64,000 nt of DNA from Bradyrhizobium sp. CSS354 (GCF_029051725.1 NZ_JAACFU010000001.1:496001-560000), one strand, 5' to 3'; positions 16,782-25,958 are shown, counted from the stretch's first letter. The notes: a model not told the origin generated them from the sequence alone. Program-made: numbers and translations.

Positions 16782-18155
16782 ATGCGGCGCACGCTGATCA
16801 AATCCGCGGTCGTCATCAGCATGGATGACGCGATCGGCGATCTGCCTGACAGCGATGTGCTGATCGAGGGGAGCCGCATCGTTGACGTGCGCCCATCGAT
16901 AGATCTTGGCAGCGGCGCGACTGAGGCCGAGATCATCGACGGCACCGGGCGCATCGTCATCCCCGGCCTGATCAACGCCCATATGCACACCTGGCAGACG
17001 GGCTTACGCGGCTATGCTGCCAACTGGACGCTGCTGGAATATTTCCGCCGCATGCATGCTGGGCTCGCAACGGTCTTCCGGCCCGAGGACATCCATATCG
17101 CCACCTTGGTGGGCGCGCTGAACCAGATCAACCACGGCACCACCACGCTGGTCGACTGGTGCCACAACAATCCGACGCCCGATCATACCGACGCCGCCGT
17201 CCGCGGCCTGATCGAGAGCGGTATCCGCGCGGCCTTCTTCCACGGCTCGCCCAAGCCCGAGCCGAAACCGGGCGAACCGCACTTCTCGGAGATCCCGCAT
17301 CCACGCCGTGAGGTCGAGCGACTGCTGGCGGGGCCCCTCGCCGACCGCGACGGCCTCGTCACGCTTGGGCTCGCGATCCTTGGCCCGCACTATTCGACGC
17401 TCGACGTCGCCATGCACGATTTCCGCATGGCGCGCGAGCTCAAGCTGATCGCCTCGATGCATCAGGGCGGTGGTCCCGCCAAGACGCCTGGCGGCTGGGA
17501 GAAGCTGATCGGGGCCGGCCTCGTCGGCTCCGGCGTCAACATCGTCCACGGCAATGACCTGCCTGATGATCTCCTCGAACGGATGGTCGATCTCGGCGTC
17601 TCCTTCTCGGTGACGCCGGAGAACGAAATGATCCAGGGCCACGGCTTTCCGATCACCGGACGGCTGCTCAAGCGGGGCGTGCGGCCGACCATCGGCATCG
17701 ATCTGGAATCCGTGCTCGCCGGCGACCTCCTCTCCGCCGCGCGCGTTGCGCTCTCGATGCAGCGGGCACTCGACAACGCCGAGTCGCGCAAGGCCAGCGG
17801 CGCCATTCCGGCGACGACCACGATCCCCGTCCGCGAGGCGCTGCGCTGGATCACAGCGGAAGGCGCCCGCATGCTCGGTCGCGAGGGCCAGATCGGCTCG
17901 CTGACGCCGGGCAAGCTCGCCGACCTCGTCATCATCGATTGCTCCGATCTCAACCTCGTCCCGGTGCACGATCCCGTTTCCACCGTGGTGATGCAGACGA
18001 GCCTTGCCAATATCGAGGCCGTCATGATCGGCGGCGTCTGGAAGAAGCGGAATGGTTGGCTGCTGGCCGACGGTCTGGAGGCAAAAAAGCAACTGCTCGT
18101 GCAATCCGGCCGGCGGCTGGTGCAGGACATCGAACGACAGGGACACGCCGCCTGA
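16782..18155 (+). CDS. Amidohydrolase-superfamily enzyme (chlorohydrolase/deaminase-like)
   Basis: The 457-residue protein is a TIM-barrel metal-dependent hydrolase of the AtzA/TrzA/cytosine-deaminase-like branch. The first metal motif is INAHMHTW at about residues 65-72. Later ligands are suggested by SMHQGG, IVHGND and the Asp in IGIDLES. The N- and C-terminal beta-sandwich strands typical of the family are present. It probably hydrolyses a C-N, C-Cl or C-O bond in a ring-substituted precursor, yet its place in a hydroxyquinol pathway is not standard. It lies four bases after the maleylacetate reductase gene. The substrate is unknown. Confidence 0.85.
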   Translation: MRRTLIKSAVVISMDDAIGDLPDSDVLIEGSRIVDVRPSIDLGSGATEAEIIDGTGRIVIPGLINAHMHTWQTGLRGYAANWTLLEYFRRMHAGLATVFRPEDIHIATLVGALNQINHGTTTLVDWCHNNPTPDHTDAAVRGLIESGIRAAFFHGSPKPEPKPGEPHFSEIPHPRREVERLLAGPLADRDGLVTLGLAILGPHYSTLDVAMHDFRMARELKLIASMHQGGGPAKTPGGWEKLIGAGLVGSGVNIVHGNDLPDDLLERMVDLGVSFSVTPENEMIQGHGFPITGRLLKRGVRPTIGIDLESVLAGDLLSAARVALSMQRALDNAESRKASGAIPATTTIPVREALRWITAEGARMLGREGQIGSLTPGKLADLVIIDCSDLNLVPVHDPVSTVVMQTSLANIEAVMIGGVWKKRNGWLLADGLEAKKQLLVQSGRRLVQDIERQGHAA

Positions 18156-18175
18156 GGGCGTCAAGGACAACAACA

Positions 18176-19078
18176 ATGACAGCTTTTTCGAAGAACATCG
18201 CTTTCATCGGGATCGGCAAGATGGGCCTGCCGATGTCGGTGCTCGTCGCCAAGGCCGGTTATGCTGTGACCGCGTTCGACCGGAGCGCCGCACGGCTCGA
18301 CGAGGCGCGCGCGCAGGGCATTTCGATTGCCGCTTCACCGGCCCAGGCCGTCGACGGCAAGGCCACGATCGTCACGTCCTTGCCCGATGACGCGGCCTTG
18401 CGCGGCGCATTGCTCGGCCCCACCGGCCTCATCGCCGCGATGGCTGCTGGATCTGTCCTGATCGAGACCAGCACCGTGAGCATCGAGGCTTCCGCAGAGG
18501 TCGACGCCGCCGCCCAGGCGCGCGGTGTCCTCTACCTGCGTGCGCCGGTCTCGGGCAATGCCAGCATCGTCCACACCGGCGCCCTGAGCTGCTTCGTCTC
18601 GGGCCCGAAGGACGCCTACGAAAACGCAAAGCCGCTGTTCGCCGCCTTCACCCGCGCCCAGACCTATCTCGGACCTGGCGAGGAAGCGCGATATGCGAAG
18701 CTTGCGGTCAATCTGATGATCGCGGTATCGGCCGCCATGATGGCGGAGAGCCTGGCGCTGGCGCGCAAGGGCGGCATCGGCTGGCAGGATATTCTGAAAG
18801 TTCTCGACGATAGCGCGGTCGCCTCACCGATGGTGAAATACAAGACCGCGCCGCTGCGCAACCGCGATTTCGAATCGACCTTCTCCTGCAGGCAGATGGC
18901 CAAGGATCTCGATCTGATCCTCGGCGCCGGCCACACCGTCGGCGTGCCGCTTCAGCTCGCAGCCCAAGTGCGGGAGACCTATGGCTCGCTGGTCGCGCAG
19001 GGCGACGGCGACGCCGATTTCATCGCGACTGTTAAGCACATCGAGCGGCTGTCCGGCCTCGGCGAGCCCAAACTCTGA
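18176..19078 (+). CDS. Beta-hydroxyacid dehydrogenase, 3-hydroxyisobutyrate dehydrogenase family
   Basis: This 300-residue NAD(P)-dependent dehydrogenase begins with a Rossmann site, IAFIGIGKMGLPMS, at residues 8-21. It has the family's substrate motif (RAPVSGNASIV, in place of the usual APVSGG) near residue 125 and the catalytic Lys near residue 175 in AKLAVNLM. It would oxidise a beta-hydroxyacid or reduce a semialdehyde. The ATG at 18176 lies 20 bases after the amidohydrolase stop; an in-frame extension to 17939 overlaps that gene and is rejected. The substrate is unknown, but the hydroxyquinol operon setting suggests an aliphatic or aryl hydroxyacid. Confidence 0.85.
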   Translation: MTAFSKNIAFIGIGKMGLPMSVLVAKAGYAVTAFDRSAARLDEARAQGISIAASPAQAVDGKATIVTSLPDDAALRGALLGPTGLIAAMAAGSVLIETSTVSIEASAEVDAAAQARGVLYLRAPVSGNASIVHTGALSCFVSGPKDAYENAKPLFAAFTRAQTYLGPGEEARYAKLAVNLMIAVSAAMMAESLALARKGGIGWQDILKVLDDSAVASPMVKYKTAPLRNRDFESTFSCRQMAKDLDLILGAGHTVGVPLQLAAQVRETYGSLVAQGDGDADFIATVKHIERLSGLGEPKL

Positions 19079-19093
19079 TTCACGGAGGCATCT

Positions 19094-19978
19094 ATGCGTA
19101 ACTTCAACGAGAACACCATCACCGACGCCGTGCTGGAGCGGATCGCGGGCGCAACCGATCAGCGGATCAAGCAGGTCAGCGAAGCGCTGGTGCGCCACCT
19201 TCATGCCTTCGTCCGCGAGGTGCGACCGACCCAGAAGGAATGGGAATACGGCATCGACTTCCTGACCCGCACCGGCCACATGTGCGACGACAAGCGCCAG
19301 GAGTTTATCCTGCTGTCGGACGCGCTCGGCGTCTCCATGCTGGTCGACGCGATCAACCATCCGGTGCCGGAAGGCGCGACCGAGACCACAGTGCTCGGTC
19401 CGTTCTTCGTGCAGGCGTCGCCCGAGAAAGACAACGGCGCTGACATCTCCGGTCCCAAGGAAGGCGATCCGATGCTCGTCACCGGATCGGTGTCGACCGT
19501 CGACGGACGGCCGCTCGCCGGCGCCGTCGTGGATGTCTGGCATTCCGACGATGATGGCTATTACGACGTGCAGCAACTCGACAAGATCGGCGATCTTGCG
19601 ATGCGCGCGCGTTTCCACACCGACCAGAACGGCCGCTTCAATTTCTGGTCGATCAAGCCGGCTGCCTATCCGATCCCGCATGACGGCACGGTCGGCGACA
19701 TGCTGGCGGTCCAGGGCCGCCATCCATGGCGCCCGGCGCACGTGCATTTCATGATTTCAGCGCCTGGCTTCGAGCAACTCGTGACCCATGTGTTCGTGGC
19801 CGGCGACCAGTATCTCGACAGCGATGTGGTGTTCGGCGTCAAGGACAGCTTGATTCGAGAATTTGTGCGGTGCCCGCCAGGCCGTGCGCCCGATGGTCGC
19901 ATGGTGGACAGCGAATATTATCATCTCAACTATGATTTCGGCCTGAAGCAGGTCGCGAGCAACGCAAGAGCCGCATAA
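19094..19978 (+). CDS. Hydroxyquinol 1,2-dioxygenase (intradiol, Fe(III))
   Basis: The enzyme cleaves hydroxyquinol between C1 and C2 to give maleylacetate. The 294-residue product has the N-terminal helical linker domain and the intradiol catalytic barrel. The four iron ligands are recognisable: Tyr157 in DGYYDVQ, Tyr192 in AAYPIPHDG, and His216 and His218 in RPAHVHF. The length and these motifs match hydroxyquinol dioxygenases better than catechol dioxygenases. The start ATG is preceded by GGAGG. Maleylacetate reductase in the same operon supplies the next step. Confidence 0.92.
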   Translation: MRNFNENTITDAVLERIAGATDQRIKQVSEALVRHLHAFVREVRPTQKEWEYGIDFLTRTGHMCDDKRQEFILLSDALGVSMLVDAINHPVPEGATETTVLGPFFVQASPEKDNGADISGPKEGDPMLVTGSVSTVDGRPLAGAVVDVWHSDDDGYYDVQQLDKIGDLAMRARFHTDQNGRFNFWSIKPAAYPIPHDGTVGDMLAVQGRHPWRPAHVHFMISAPGFEQLVTHVFVAGDQYLDSDVVFGVKDSLIREFVRCPPGRAPDGRMVDSEYYHLNYDFGLKQVASNARAA

Positions 19979-20026
19979 GCTGAACGACAAACGAGAGTCC
20001 GACGACAAGGCAGACAGGGAGCAAGG

Positions 20027-21421
20027 ATGGGACCGCGGGTCAGCACGAGCATATTGGCCGATCGCCTCACAGGCATGATCGGCCCGCGCGCGAGCGTCGC
20101 GCGTAGCGTGCTCGATCAGCATGGGCAGAGCGAGTCGCATTATCGCAACCTGCCGCCCGACATCGTCGTCTTCCCTGAAACCACGCAGGAGGTCGCGGAG
20201 ATCGTCAGGCTGTGCGCGGGCGCGAATATGCCCATCGTGCCGTTCGGCGCCGGGACCTCGCTCGAAGGCAATGCGGCCGCGGTCGCGGGCGGCGTCTGCT
20301 TCGACTTCGCACGTATGAACAAGGTGCTGACGGTGCACGACAGCGATATGGATGTCGTCGTGCAGCCCGGGATCACGCGAAAGCAGCTCAATGCGGAGCT
20401 GCGAGGCACCGGACTTTTCTTTCCGATCGATCCCGGCGCCGACGCCTCGATCGGCGGCATGACGTCCACGCGCGCCTCCGGCACCATGGCGGTGCGCTAC
20501 GGCACCATGAAGGACAACGTCATGGCGCTGGAGGTGGTGCTGGCCGACGGCCGCGTGATCCGGACCGCCAGGCGCGCGCGCAAGTCAGCCGCCGGTTACG
20601 ATCTGACCCGCATGTTCGTCGGCGCCGAGGGCACGCTCGGTGTCATCACCGAGATCACGCTGAAGGTGCATCCCGTCCCGCAGGCCATCTCGGCCGCGGT
20701 TTGCAGCTTCGACAGCCTGCACAACGCCGTGGACACCGCGATCTCCGTGATCCAATCCGCGATCCCCGTGGCGCGAATCGAGTTGCTCGACGACGTCATG
20801 ATGCGCGGCATCAACGCCTATGCGAAGCTCGGCTATCGCGAAGCCCCGACCCTGTTCTTCGAATTCCATGGCTCCGAGAGCTCCGTCGCCGAGCAGGCCG
20901 AGGCCGCAGAGGCAATCGCCGCCGACCATGGCGGTCACGGCTTTGCCTGGGCCAAGGCACCGGAGGATCGCAGCCGGCTCTGGCACGCCCGCGACAACAC
21001 GCTCTATGCGGGCCTGGGCCTCCGCCCCGGCGCGCGCGCCGTGATCACCGATGTCTGCGTGCCGATCTCGCGGCTGGCGGAATGCCTCACGGAGACCCGG
21101 CGCGACGCGGACGAGCACGGTTTTACGGCGCCTATCGTCGGCCATGTCGGCGACGGCAATTTCCACATGCTGATCCTGATCGATCCCGCCAGGCCGGAGG
21201 AAGTCGAAGGCGCCAAGGCGCTTCAGGCCCGGATGGTCGCCCGCGCCATTGCCATGGACGGCACCTGCACCGGCGAGCACGGCATCGGGCTCGGCAAGAT
21301 CGACTATCTCACCGACGAGCTCGGCGAGGCCGTCGATGTGATGCGGTCGATCAAGACTGCGCTCGACCCTGACGGACTGATGAATCCCGGGAAGATCTTT
21401 GCAAGCGGAGCGCGCGCATGA
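20027..21421 (+). CDS. GlcD-type FAD-binding oxidoreductase (D-2-hydroxyacid dehydrogenase-like)
   Basis: The 464-residue flavoprotein has a PCMH-type FAD domain (PIVPFGAGTSLEGNAAAVAGG near residues 68-88, in two parts) and a C-terminal oxidase domain. It ends with the CTGEHGIGLGKIDYL region typical of glycolate oxidase subunit D and D-lactate dehydrogenases. Such enzymes oxidise D-2-hydroxyacids to 2-oxoacids and pass electrons to the respiratory chain or an acceptor. In this cluster it could make a phenylglyoxylate-type substrate for MdlC from a mandelate-like acid; that step is inference. Its stop overlaps the ABC ATPase start (ATGA). Confidence 0.85.
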   Translation: MGPRVSTSILADRLTGMIGPRASVARSVLDQHGQSESHYRNLPPDIVVFPETTQEVAEIVRLCAGANMPIVPFGAGTSLEGNAAAVAGGVCFDFARMNKVLTVHDSDMDVVVQPGITRKQLNAELRGTGLFFPIDPGADASIGGMTSTRASGTMAVRYGTMKDNVMALEVVLADGRVIRTARRARKSAAGYDLTRMFVGAEGTLGVITEITLKVHPVPQAISAAVCSFDSLHNAVDTAISVIQSAIPVARIELLDDVMMRGINAYAKLGYREAPTLFFEFHGSESSVAEQAEAAEAIAADHGGHGFAWAKAPEDRSRLWHARDNTLYAGLGLRPGARAVITDVCVPISRLAECLTETRRDADEHGFTAPIVGHVGDGNFHMLILIDPARPEEVEGAKALQARMVARAIAMDGTCTGEHGIGLGKIDYLTDELGEAVDVMRSIKTALDPDGLMNPGKIFASGARA

Positions 21422-22944
21422 GCACCGCCGCATTGGCCGTCGAGCCCGCCGTCTCCACGCCGCTGCTGGAGCTGCGCGGCATCAGCAAGGAGTTTCCCGG
21501 TGTAAAGGCGCTGGACGATGTGTCCTTTGCCGTCTTCCCCGGCGAAGTCCACATGTTGCTGGGCGAGAACGGCGCCGGCAAGTCGAGCCTGATGAAGGTG
21601 CTGTGCGGCGCCTATCGCGCCGATGCAGGCGAATTCTACTACAAGGGCGAGCCGGTCGCGATCAACTCGGCCGCGGACGCGCAGAAGCTCGGCATTGCCG
21701 TGATCTTCCAGGAATTCTCGCTCGTGCCCCATCTCGATATCGCCCAGAACATTTTCCTCGGCCGCGAGCCGAAGGGCCGCATCCCTGGCACGATCGACCG
21801 CAGCAAGATTCTCGCCGACGCCAGGCGTGTGCTTGGCATGATCGGGTTCGAGATCGATCCCTCCACCGTCGTCGACAAGCTGGGGGTGGCGCAGCAGCAG
21901 ATGGTCGAGATCGCCAAAGCGATCAGCCAGAACGCCCGCATCCTCGTGATGGACGAACCGACCGCGGCGCTGTCCGATCGCGAGACTGAGCTGCTGTTCG
22001 CGCTGATCGCGCGGCTGAAGGCCGACGGCGTTTCCATCGTCTACATCTCGCACCGCATGGCGGAGGTGTTCGCGCTCGGCGACCGCATCACCGTGCTGCG
22101 CGACGGTCGTCGCATCGACGGCGTTCGCCCGGCCGACGTCACGCCGGACCAGCTCGTCCGCATGATGGTCGGTCGCAACGTCGACATGACCTATCCGCGC
22201 AATTTTGCCGACAAGCCCGGCGAAGTCCTGCTCGAGGTCAAGGGCCTGAGCGCCTCCACCGGAATCTCGGACATCAACATCGAGGTGCGCCGCGGCGAGA
22301 TCGTCGGCCTGTGTGGCCTGGTCGGCTCGGGTCGTAGCGAGGTCGCGCGTGCGATCTTCGGCGCGGATCCCGTGACCTCAGGCGAGATTGTCTTCGACGG
22401 CAAGACCATCTCCGGCGAGCCTGATCTTGCCGCCCGCCGCGGCATCGCGCTGATCCCGGAGAGCCGCAAGAGCGAGGGTCTCGCGCTGTTGCGGTCGGTG
22501 GGGGACAATCTGGTGGTGTCGGCGTTGCGAAAGCTGTTCCCGAGCGGTCTGTTCGACCAGCGCCGGGCACAGCGCACTGCCGACGGCCTGATCCGGCAGT
22601 TGCGCATTGCGACGCCGGGCGCACGCCAGACCGTCGGCCTGCTTTCGGGCGGCAATCAGCAGAAGGTCGTGATCGGCAAGTGGCTCGCCGCCGGCTCAAA
22701 ACTCTTTATCTTCGATGAACCGACCCGGGGCATCGACATCGGCGCCAAGGCAGAAATCTTTGCCCTCATTGATCGCCTTGTCGCGGAGGGCGCGGCGGCG
22801 CTGATGATCTCGTCCGAACAGGTCGAGATCTGCCATGTCTGCGACCGCGCCTATGTGATGCGCGAGGGGCGCATCGCCGGGCACCTCGCGCGCAACGAGC
22901 TGACAGAGGAGAACATCGTGCGACTGGGGATGCATCATGCGTGA
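21418..22944 (+). CDS. Sugar-type ABC importer ATPase (RbsA/XylG-like, two domains)
   Basis: The 508-residue protein carries two fused ATPase domains. The first has Walker A GENGAGKSS near residue 48, the signature region near residue 155 and Walker B ILVMDEPTAAL near residue 176. The second has a degenerate Walker A (VGSGRSE, near 300) but an intact LLSGGNQQK and FIFDEPTRGID, as is usual for RbsA-like subunits. It powers import by the two following permeases. Overlapping starts with its neighbours show one operon with the hydroxyquinol genes, so the importer probably takes up a catabolic substrate or a glycoside of it. Confidence 0.9.
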   Translation: MSTAALAVEPAVSTPLLELRGISKEFPGVKALDDVSFAVFPGEVHMLLGENGAGKSSLMKVLCGAYRADAGEFYYKGEPVAINSAADAQKLGIAVIFQEFSLVPHLDIAQNIFLGREPKGRIPGTIDRSKILADARRVLGMIGFEIDPSTVVDKLGVAQQQMVEIAKAISQNARILVMDEPTAALSDRETELLFALIARLKADGVSIVYISHRMAEVFALGDRITVLRDGRRIDGVRPADVTPDQLVRMMVGRNVDMTYPRNFADKPGEVLLEVKGLSASTGISDINIEVRRGEIVGLCGLVGSGRSEVARAIFGADPVTSGEIVFDGKTISGEPDLAARRGIALIPESRKSEGLALLRSVGDNLVVSALRKLFPSGLFDQRRAQRTADGLIRQLRIATPGARQTVGLLSGGNQQKVVIGKWLAAGSKLFIFDEPTRGIDIGAKAEIFALIDRLVAEGAAALMISSEQVEICHVCDRAYVMREGRIAGHLARNELTEENIVRLGMHHA

Positions 22945-23887
22945 GGCCACGGTCGTTTCACAACCGAATCCGCTGCAACGCATTCCCGGCGTTGCCATCG
23001 TGCTGGTGCTGCTGATCGCGCTGTTCAGCACGATCGCGCCCGGCTTCCTGTCGGTCGCCAACCTCTCCAACGTGCTGGTGCAGTCGACGATCCTGACCAT
23101 GCTCGCGCTGCCGATGACCTTGATCATCATGACCGAGGGGCTCGACCTGTCGATGGGCGCGGTGCTGACGCTGACCTCGCTCTGCGTCGCGATTATCTCG
23201 CTCGCCACCCACTCGATGTTGCTCGGCCTCGGTGCCGGGCTCCTCGTCGGCACGGCCTTCGGCTTCGCCAACGGCTGGCTGGTTGCCATCGTGGGCATCC
23301 CGCCCTTTGTCGCCACGCTCGGCACGCTCGGCATGGCGCAGGGCCTTTCGCTGATCGTCAGCGACGGCCAGAGCGTGGTCGGCATCCCCCACAGCGTGCG
23401 CGACATCTATTCGGCGACGCTTCTTGGTGTCCCAGTGCCGATCGTGATGGCGCTGGTGACCTATGCAGCGTTTCACGGCCTGCTCTATCACACCCGATTC
23501 GGCACCTACATCTTCGCGCTCGGCGGCAACCGGGAGGCGCTGCGCTATGCCGGCCTGTCACCCAACCGGCTGCTGATCGCGGTCTATGCGATCGGTGGCG
23601 CCATGGCCGGCATCGCGGGCCTGCTGATGACGGCGCGCATGAATTCCGGGCATCCAACCGCGGGCCTCGGTCTCGAATTCGATGCGATCGCGGCCGTTGC
23701 CGTCGGCGGCACGTCGTTCGAGCGCGGCAATGGCTGGTTGCTCGGCACGGTGCTCGGCGTGCTATCCGTGGGCGTGCTGCGCAACGGACTGAACCTGATC
23801 TCGCTGCCGTCCTCGGTGCAAGTCGCAAGCGTCGGTGTCCTCGTCATCGTCGCGCTGTTCCTCGATGGTCTCAGGAGCCGCGCATGA
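22937..23887 (+). CDS. Sugar-type ABC transporter permease (RbsC family) 1
   Basis: A 316-residue hydrophobic inner-membrane protein with about 8 to 10 membrane segments and the RbsC-family core motifs, including the MTEGLDLSMGAVL region near residue 68 and SFERGNGWLLGTVLG near the C-terminus. It pairs with the next permease to form the channel. It overlaps the ATPase stop by 8 bases and the next permease by 4. Confidence 0.9.
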   Translation: MREATVVSQPNPLQRIPGVAIVLVLLIALFSTIAPGFLSVANLSNVLVQSTILTMLALPMTLIIMTEGLDLSMGAVLTLTSLCVAIISLATHSMLLGLGAGLLVGTAFGFANGWLVAIVGIPPFVATLGTLGMAQGLSLIVSDGQSVVGIPHSVRDIYSATLLGVPVPIVMALVTYAAFHGLLYHTRFGTYIFALGGNREALRYAGLSPNRLLIAVYAIGGAMAGIAGLLMTARMNSGHPTAGLGLEFDAIAAVAVGGTSFERGNGWLLGTVLGVLSVGVLRNGLNLISLPSSVQVASVGVLVIVALFLDGLRSRA

Positions 23888-24861
23888 CCGACATCAGCAA
23901 AGAGGCCGTCGCGCCGCCCCGCTCGTTCCTGTCGCAGGACGCGATCCAATTGTTCTATCGGCTGCTTGCGGCGCTGCTGATCTGTGCGGTGCTCGCCGTG
24001 CTCAGCGATTCCTTCCTGAGCCTCGGCAACATCCTCAATGTGCTCAGGCAGGCGAGCCTGACCTTCTTCATCGCCTCCGGCCTGACCCTGGTGGTGCTGA
24101 CCGCGGGCCTCGATCTCTCCGTCGGCGCCAATGTCGCGCTGTCGGCCTGCATCGCCGGGACCGTGATCCACAAGACCGGCTCGCCGGCGCTCGGCATCCT
24201 CACCGGACTTGCCTGCGGCGGCATCGTTGGCCTCCTCAACGGCATCATGGTCACCGCGCTTCGCATCCCCTCCTTCATCGCCACCTACGGCATGCTCTGG
24301 GTGCTGAACGGCCTCACCTATTGGTACATGGCGGGCGAAACGCTTCACGGCTTCCCGGCCGGCTTCCGCCAGATCGGCAGCGGCTATCTGTTCGGCCTGC
24401 CGATCCCGGTCTACCTGCTGCTGGTGTTCCTCGGGATCGGAACGCTGTTTGCGCAACGAACGATCTGGGGCCAGGAAATCTATGCGATCGGCGCCAATCC
24501 GGTCGCGGCACGGCTCTCCGGCATTCCAGTCGCGCGCCGCCTGCTGCTGGTCTACGCCGTCTCCGGCACCATGGCCGGGCTCGCCTCGATCATCTTCCTG
24601 TCGCGGCTCAATTCGGCCGAGGCCGACATCGGCGAAAGCCTGACGCTGCCCGCGATCGCCGCCGTGCTGATCGGCGGCACCTCGCTGTTCGGCGGCGTCG
24701 GTACTGTCTTCGGCACCTTCATCGGCGCGCTGATCCTGACGCTGGTGCTGAACGGCATGAACCTCTTGTCGGTCAGCGCCAACTGGCAGCCGCTGGTCAC
24801 CGGCATCATCGTCATTCTCGCGGTCTGGCTCGACGTGAAGACCCGGCGCCGCGCGCAATGA
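23884..24861 (+). CDS. Sugar-type ABC transporter permease (RbsC family) 2
   Basis: A 325-residue membrane protein paralogous to the preceding permease, with LTAGLDLSVGANVALSA near residue 75 and SLFGGVGTVFGTFIGALIL near residue 270. Two non-identical permeases point to a heterodimeric channel, which is less common than the homodimer used by RbsC. It is coupled to the first permease by ATGA. The binding protein follows 42 bases later. Confidence 0.9.
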   Translation: MTDISKEAVAPPRSFLSQDAIQLFYRLLAALLICAVLAVLSDSFLSLGNILNVLRQASLTFFIASGLTLVVLTAGLDLSVGANVALSACIAGTVIHKTGSPALGILTGLACGGIVGLLNGIMVTALRIPSFIATYGMLWVLNGLTYWYMAGETLHGFPAGFRQIGSGYLFGLPIPVYLLLVFLGIGTLFAQRTIWGQEIYAIGANPVAARLSGIPVARRLLLVYAVSGTMAGLASIIFLSRLNSAEADIGESLTLPAIAAVLIGGTSLFGGVGTVFGTFIGALILTLVLNGMNLLSVSANWQPLVTGIIVILAVWLDVKTRRRAQ

Positions 24862-24903
24862 GTTCTTGAACGACCAACAAGCAAAACGAGGGATGGAGGC
24901 AAC

Positions 24904-25878
24904 ATGAAACAGAAACTGGGTTATTTGGCGCTGCCGCTGCTGATGGCGGCCGCGCTCACCACGCAAGCGCGAGCCGACGGCGAGACTATCGCCGTCTTTA
25001 CCAAGAACCAGACCAATCCGTTCTTCCAGACGGTGCGGGTCGGCGCGGACAACATGGCGAAGACGCTGAACGCGAAGACGCTGCAGTATATCCCGACCAA
25101 GCCCGACAGCATTCCCGAGCAGCTCAGCCAGATCGAGGACGTCGTGGTGAAGAAGCCGAGCGCCATCGTCTTCACGCCGGTCGACTACAAGGCGATGGTA
25201 CCGGGTGTCGAGAAGATCAACGACGCCAAGATCCCCGTCGTCAACATCACTGATCGCTCCGCCGGCGGCAAGTTCCTGTCCTTCGTCGGCGCCGACGATT
25301 ACAGCCTCGGGCTCGAGACCGCGCGCTTCCTGCTCAAGACGCTGGGCGGCAAGGGCAACATCGTCATCATCGAGGGCGTCAAGGGCTCGCTGACCAATGT
25401 CGACCGGGTCCGCGGCTTCAACGACGCGCTGAAGGAAAATGCCGGTGCGAAACTGCTGGCCTCGCAGCCCGGCAACTATCAACGGCTCCAGGCGCTCCAG
25501 GTGATGGAGAATCTGATGCAGTCGAACGCTCAGATCGACGGGGTGCTCGCCTCTAACGACGCCATGGCCGTCGGCGCGATCGAGGCGCTCGACGGCGCCA
25601 ACCGCAAGGCGCAGGTAATCGGCATCAATGGCACCAAGGAAGCGATCGACGCGATCAAGTCCGGCAAGCTGCTCGCGAGCGGTGACTACAACGGATTTTT
25701 CCAAGGCTGCCTTGGCACCATGATGGCGATCCGCTCCTTGCGTAACCAGCCCGTCATCGCAGAGATCGTGCTGAGGCCAACCGTCATCACCAAGGACAAT
25801 TACCAGCCGTTCGACGTGCCGCTGGAGCAACGCAGCTGCCCGACTTTCGAGGAAGCCAGCAAGCTTGGCGGCAAGTAA
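24904..25878 (+). CDS. Periplasmic sugar-type substrate-binding protein (type I PBP fold)
   Basis: This 324-residue protein has an N-terminal signal peptide ending near TTQARADG (residues 1 to about 25). A LacI/RbsB-like periplasmic fold follows, starting with TIAVFTKNQTNPFFQTV. The PBP1 core continues with VNITDRSAGGKFLSFVGADDYSLG near residue 110 (in parts) and SNDAMAVGA near residue 218. It is the binding component for the two permeases and ATPase upstream. The ATG is preceded by GGAGG. The ligand is unknown; sugars, cyclitols or aryl glycosides are all possible for the family. Confidence 0.9.
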   Translation: MKQKLGYLALPLLMAAALTTQARADGETIAVFTKNQTNPFFQTVRVGADNMAKTLNAKTLQYIPTKPDSIPEQLSQIEDVVVKKPSAIVFTPVDYKAMVPGVEKINDAKIPVVNITDRSAGGKFLSFVGADDYSLGLETARFLLKTLGGKGNIVIIEGVKGSLTNVDRVRGFNDALKENAGAKLLASQPGNYQRLQALQVMENLMQSNAQIDGVLASNDAMAVGAIEALDGANRKAQVIGINGTKEAIDAIKSGKLLASGDYNGFFQGCLGTMMAIRSLRNQPVIAEIVLRPTVITKDNYQPFDVPLEQRSCPTFEEASKLGGK

Positions 25879-25958
25879 CCAAGCGCACCCATCACGACAA
25901 GCCCGGACGGCCGCAGCCGCGGCCGTCCCAAGAAAACGAGACATAAACGGAGACCATC

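Noticed and set aside
23584..25944. A 786-codon open frame on the minus strand
   Set aside because: It lies opposite the two permeases and the binding protein, all with clear family motifs. Its own sequence is rich in Gln, Arg, Asp and His with no domain.
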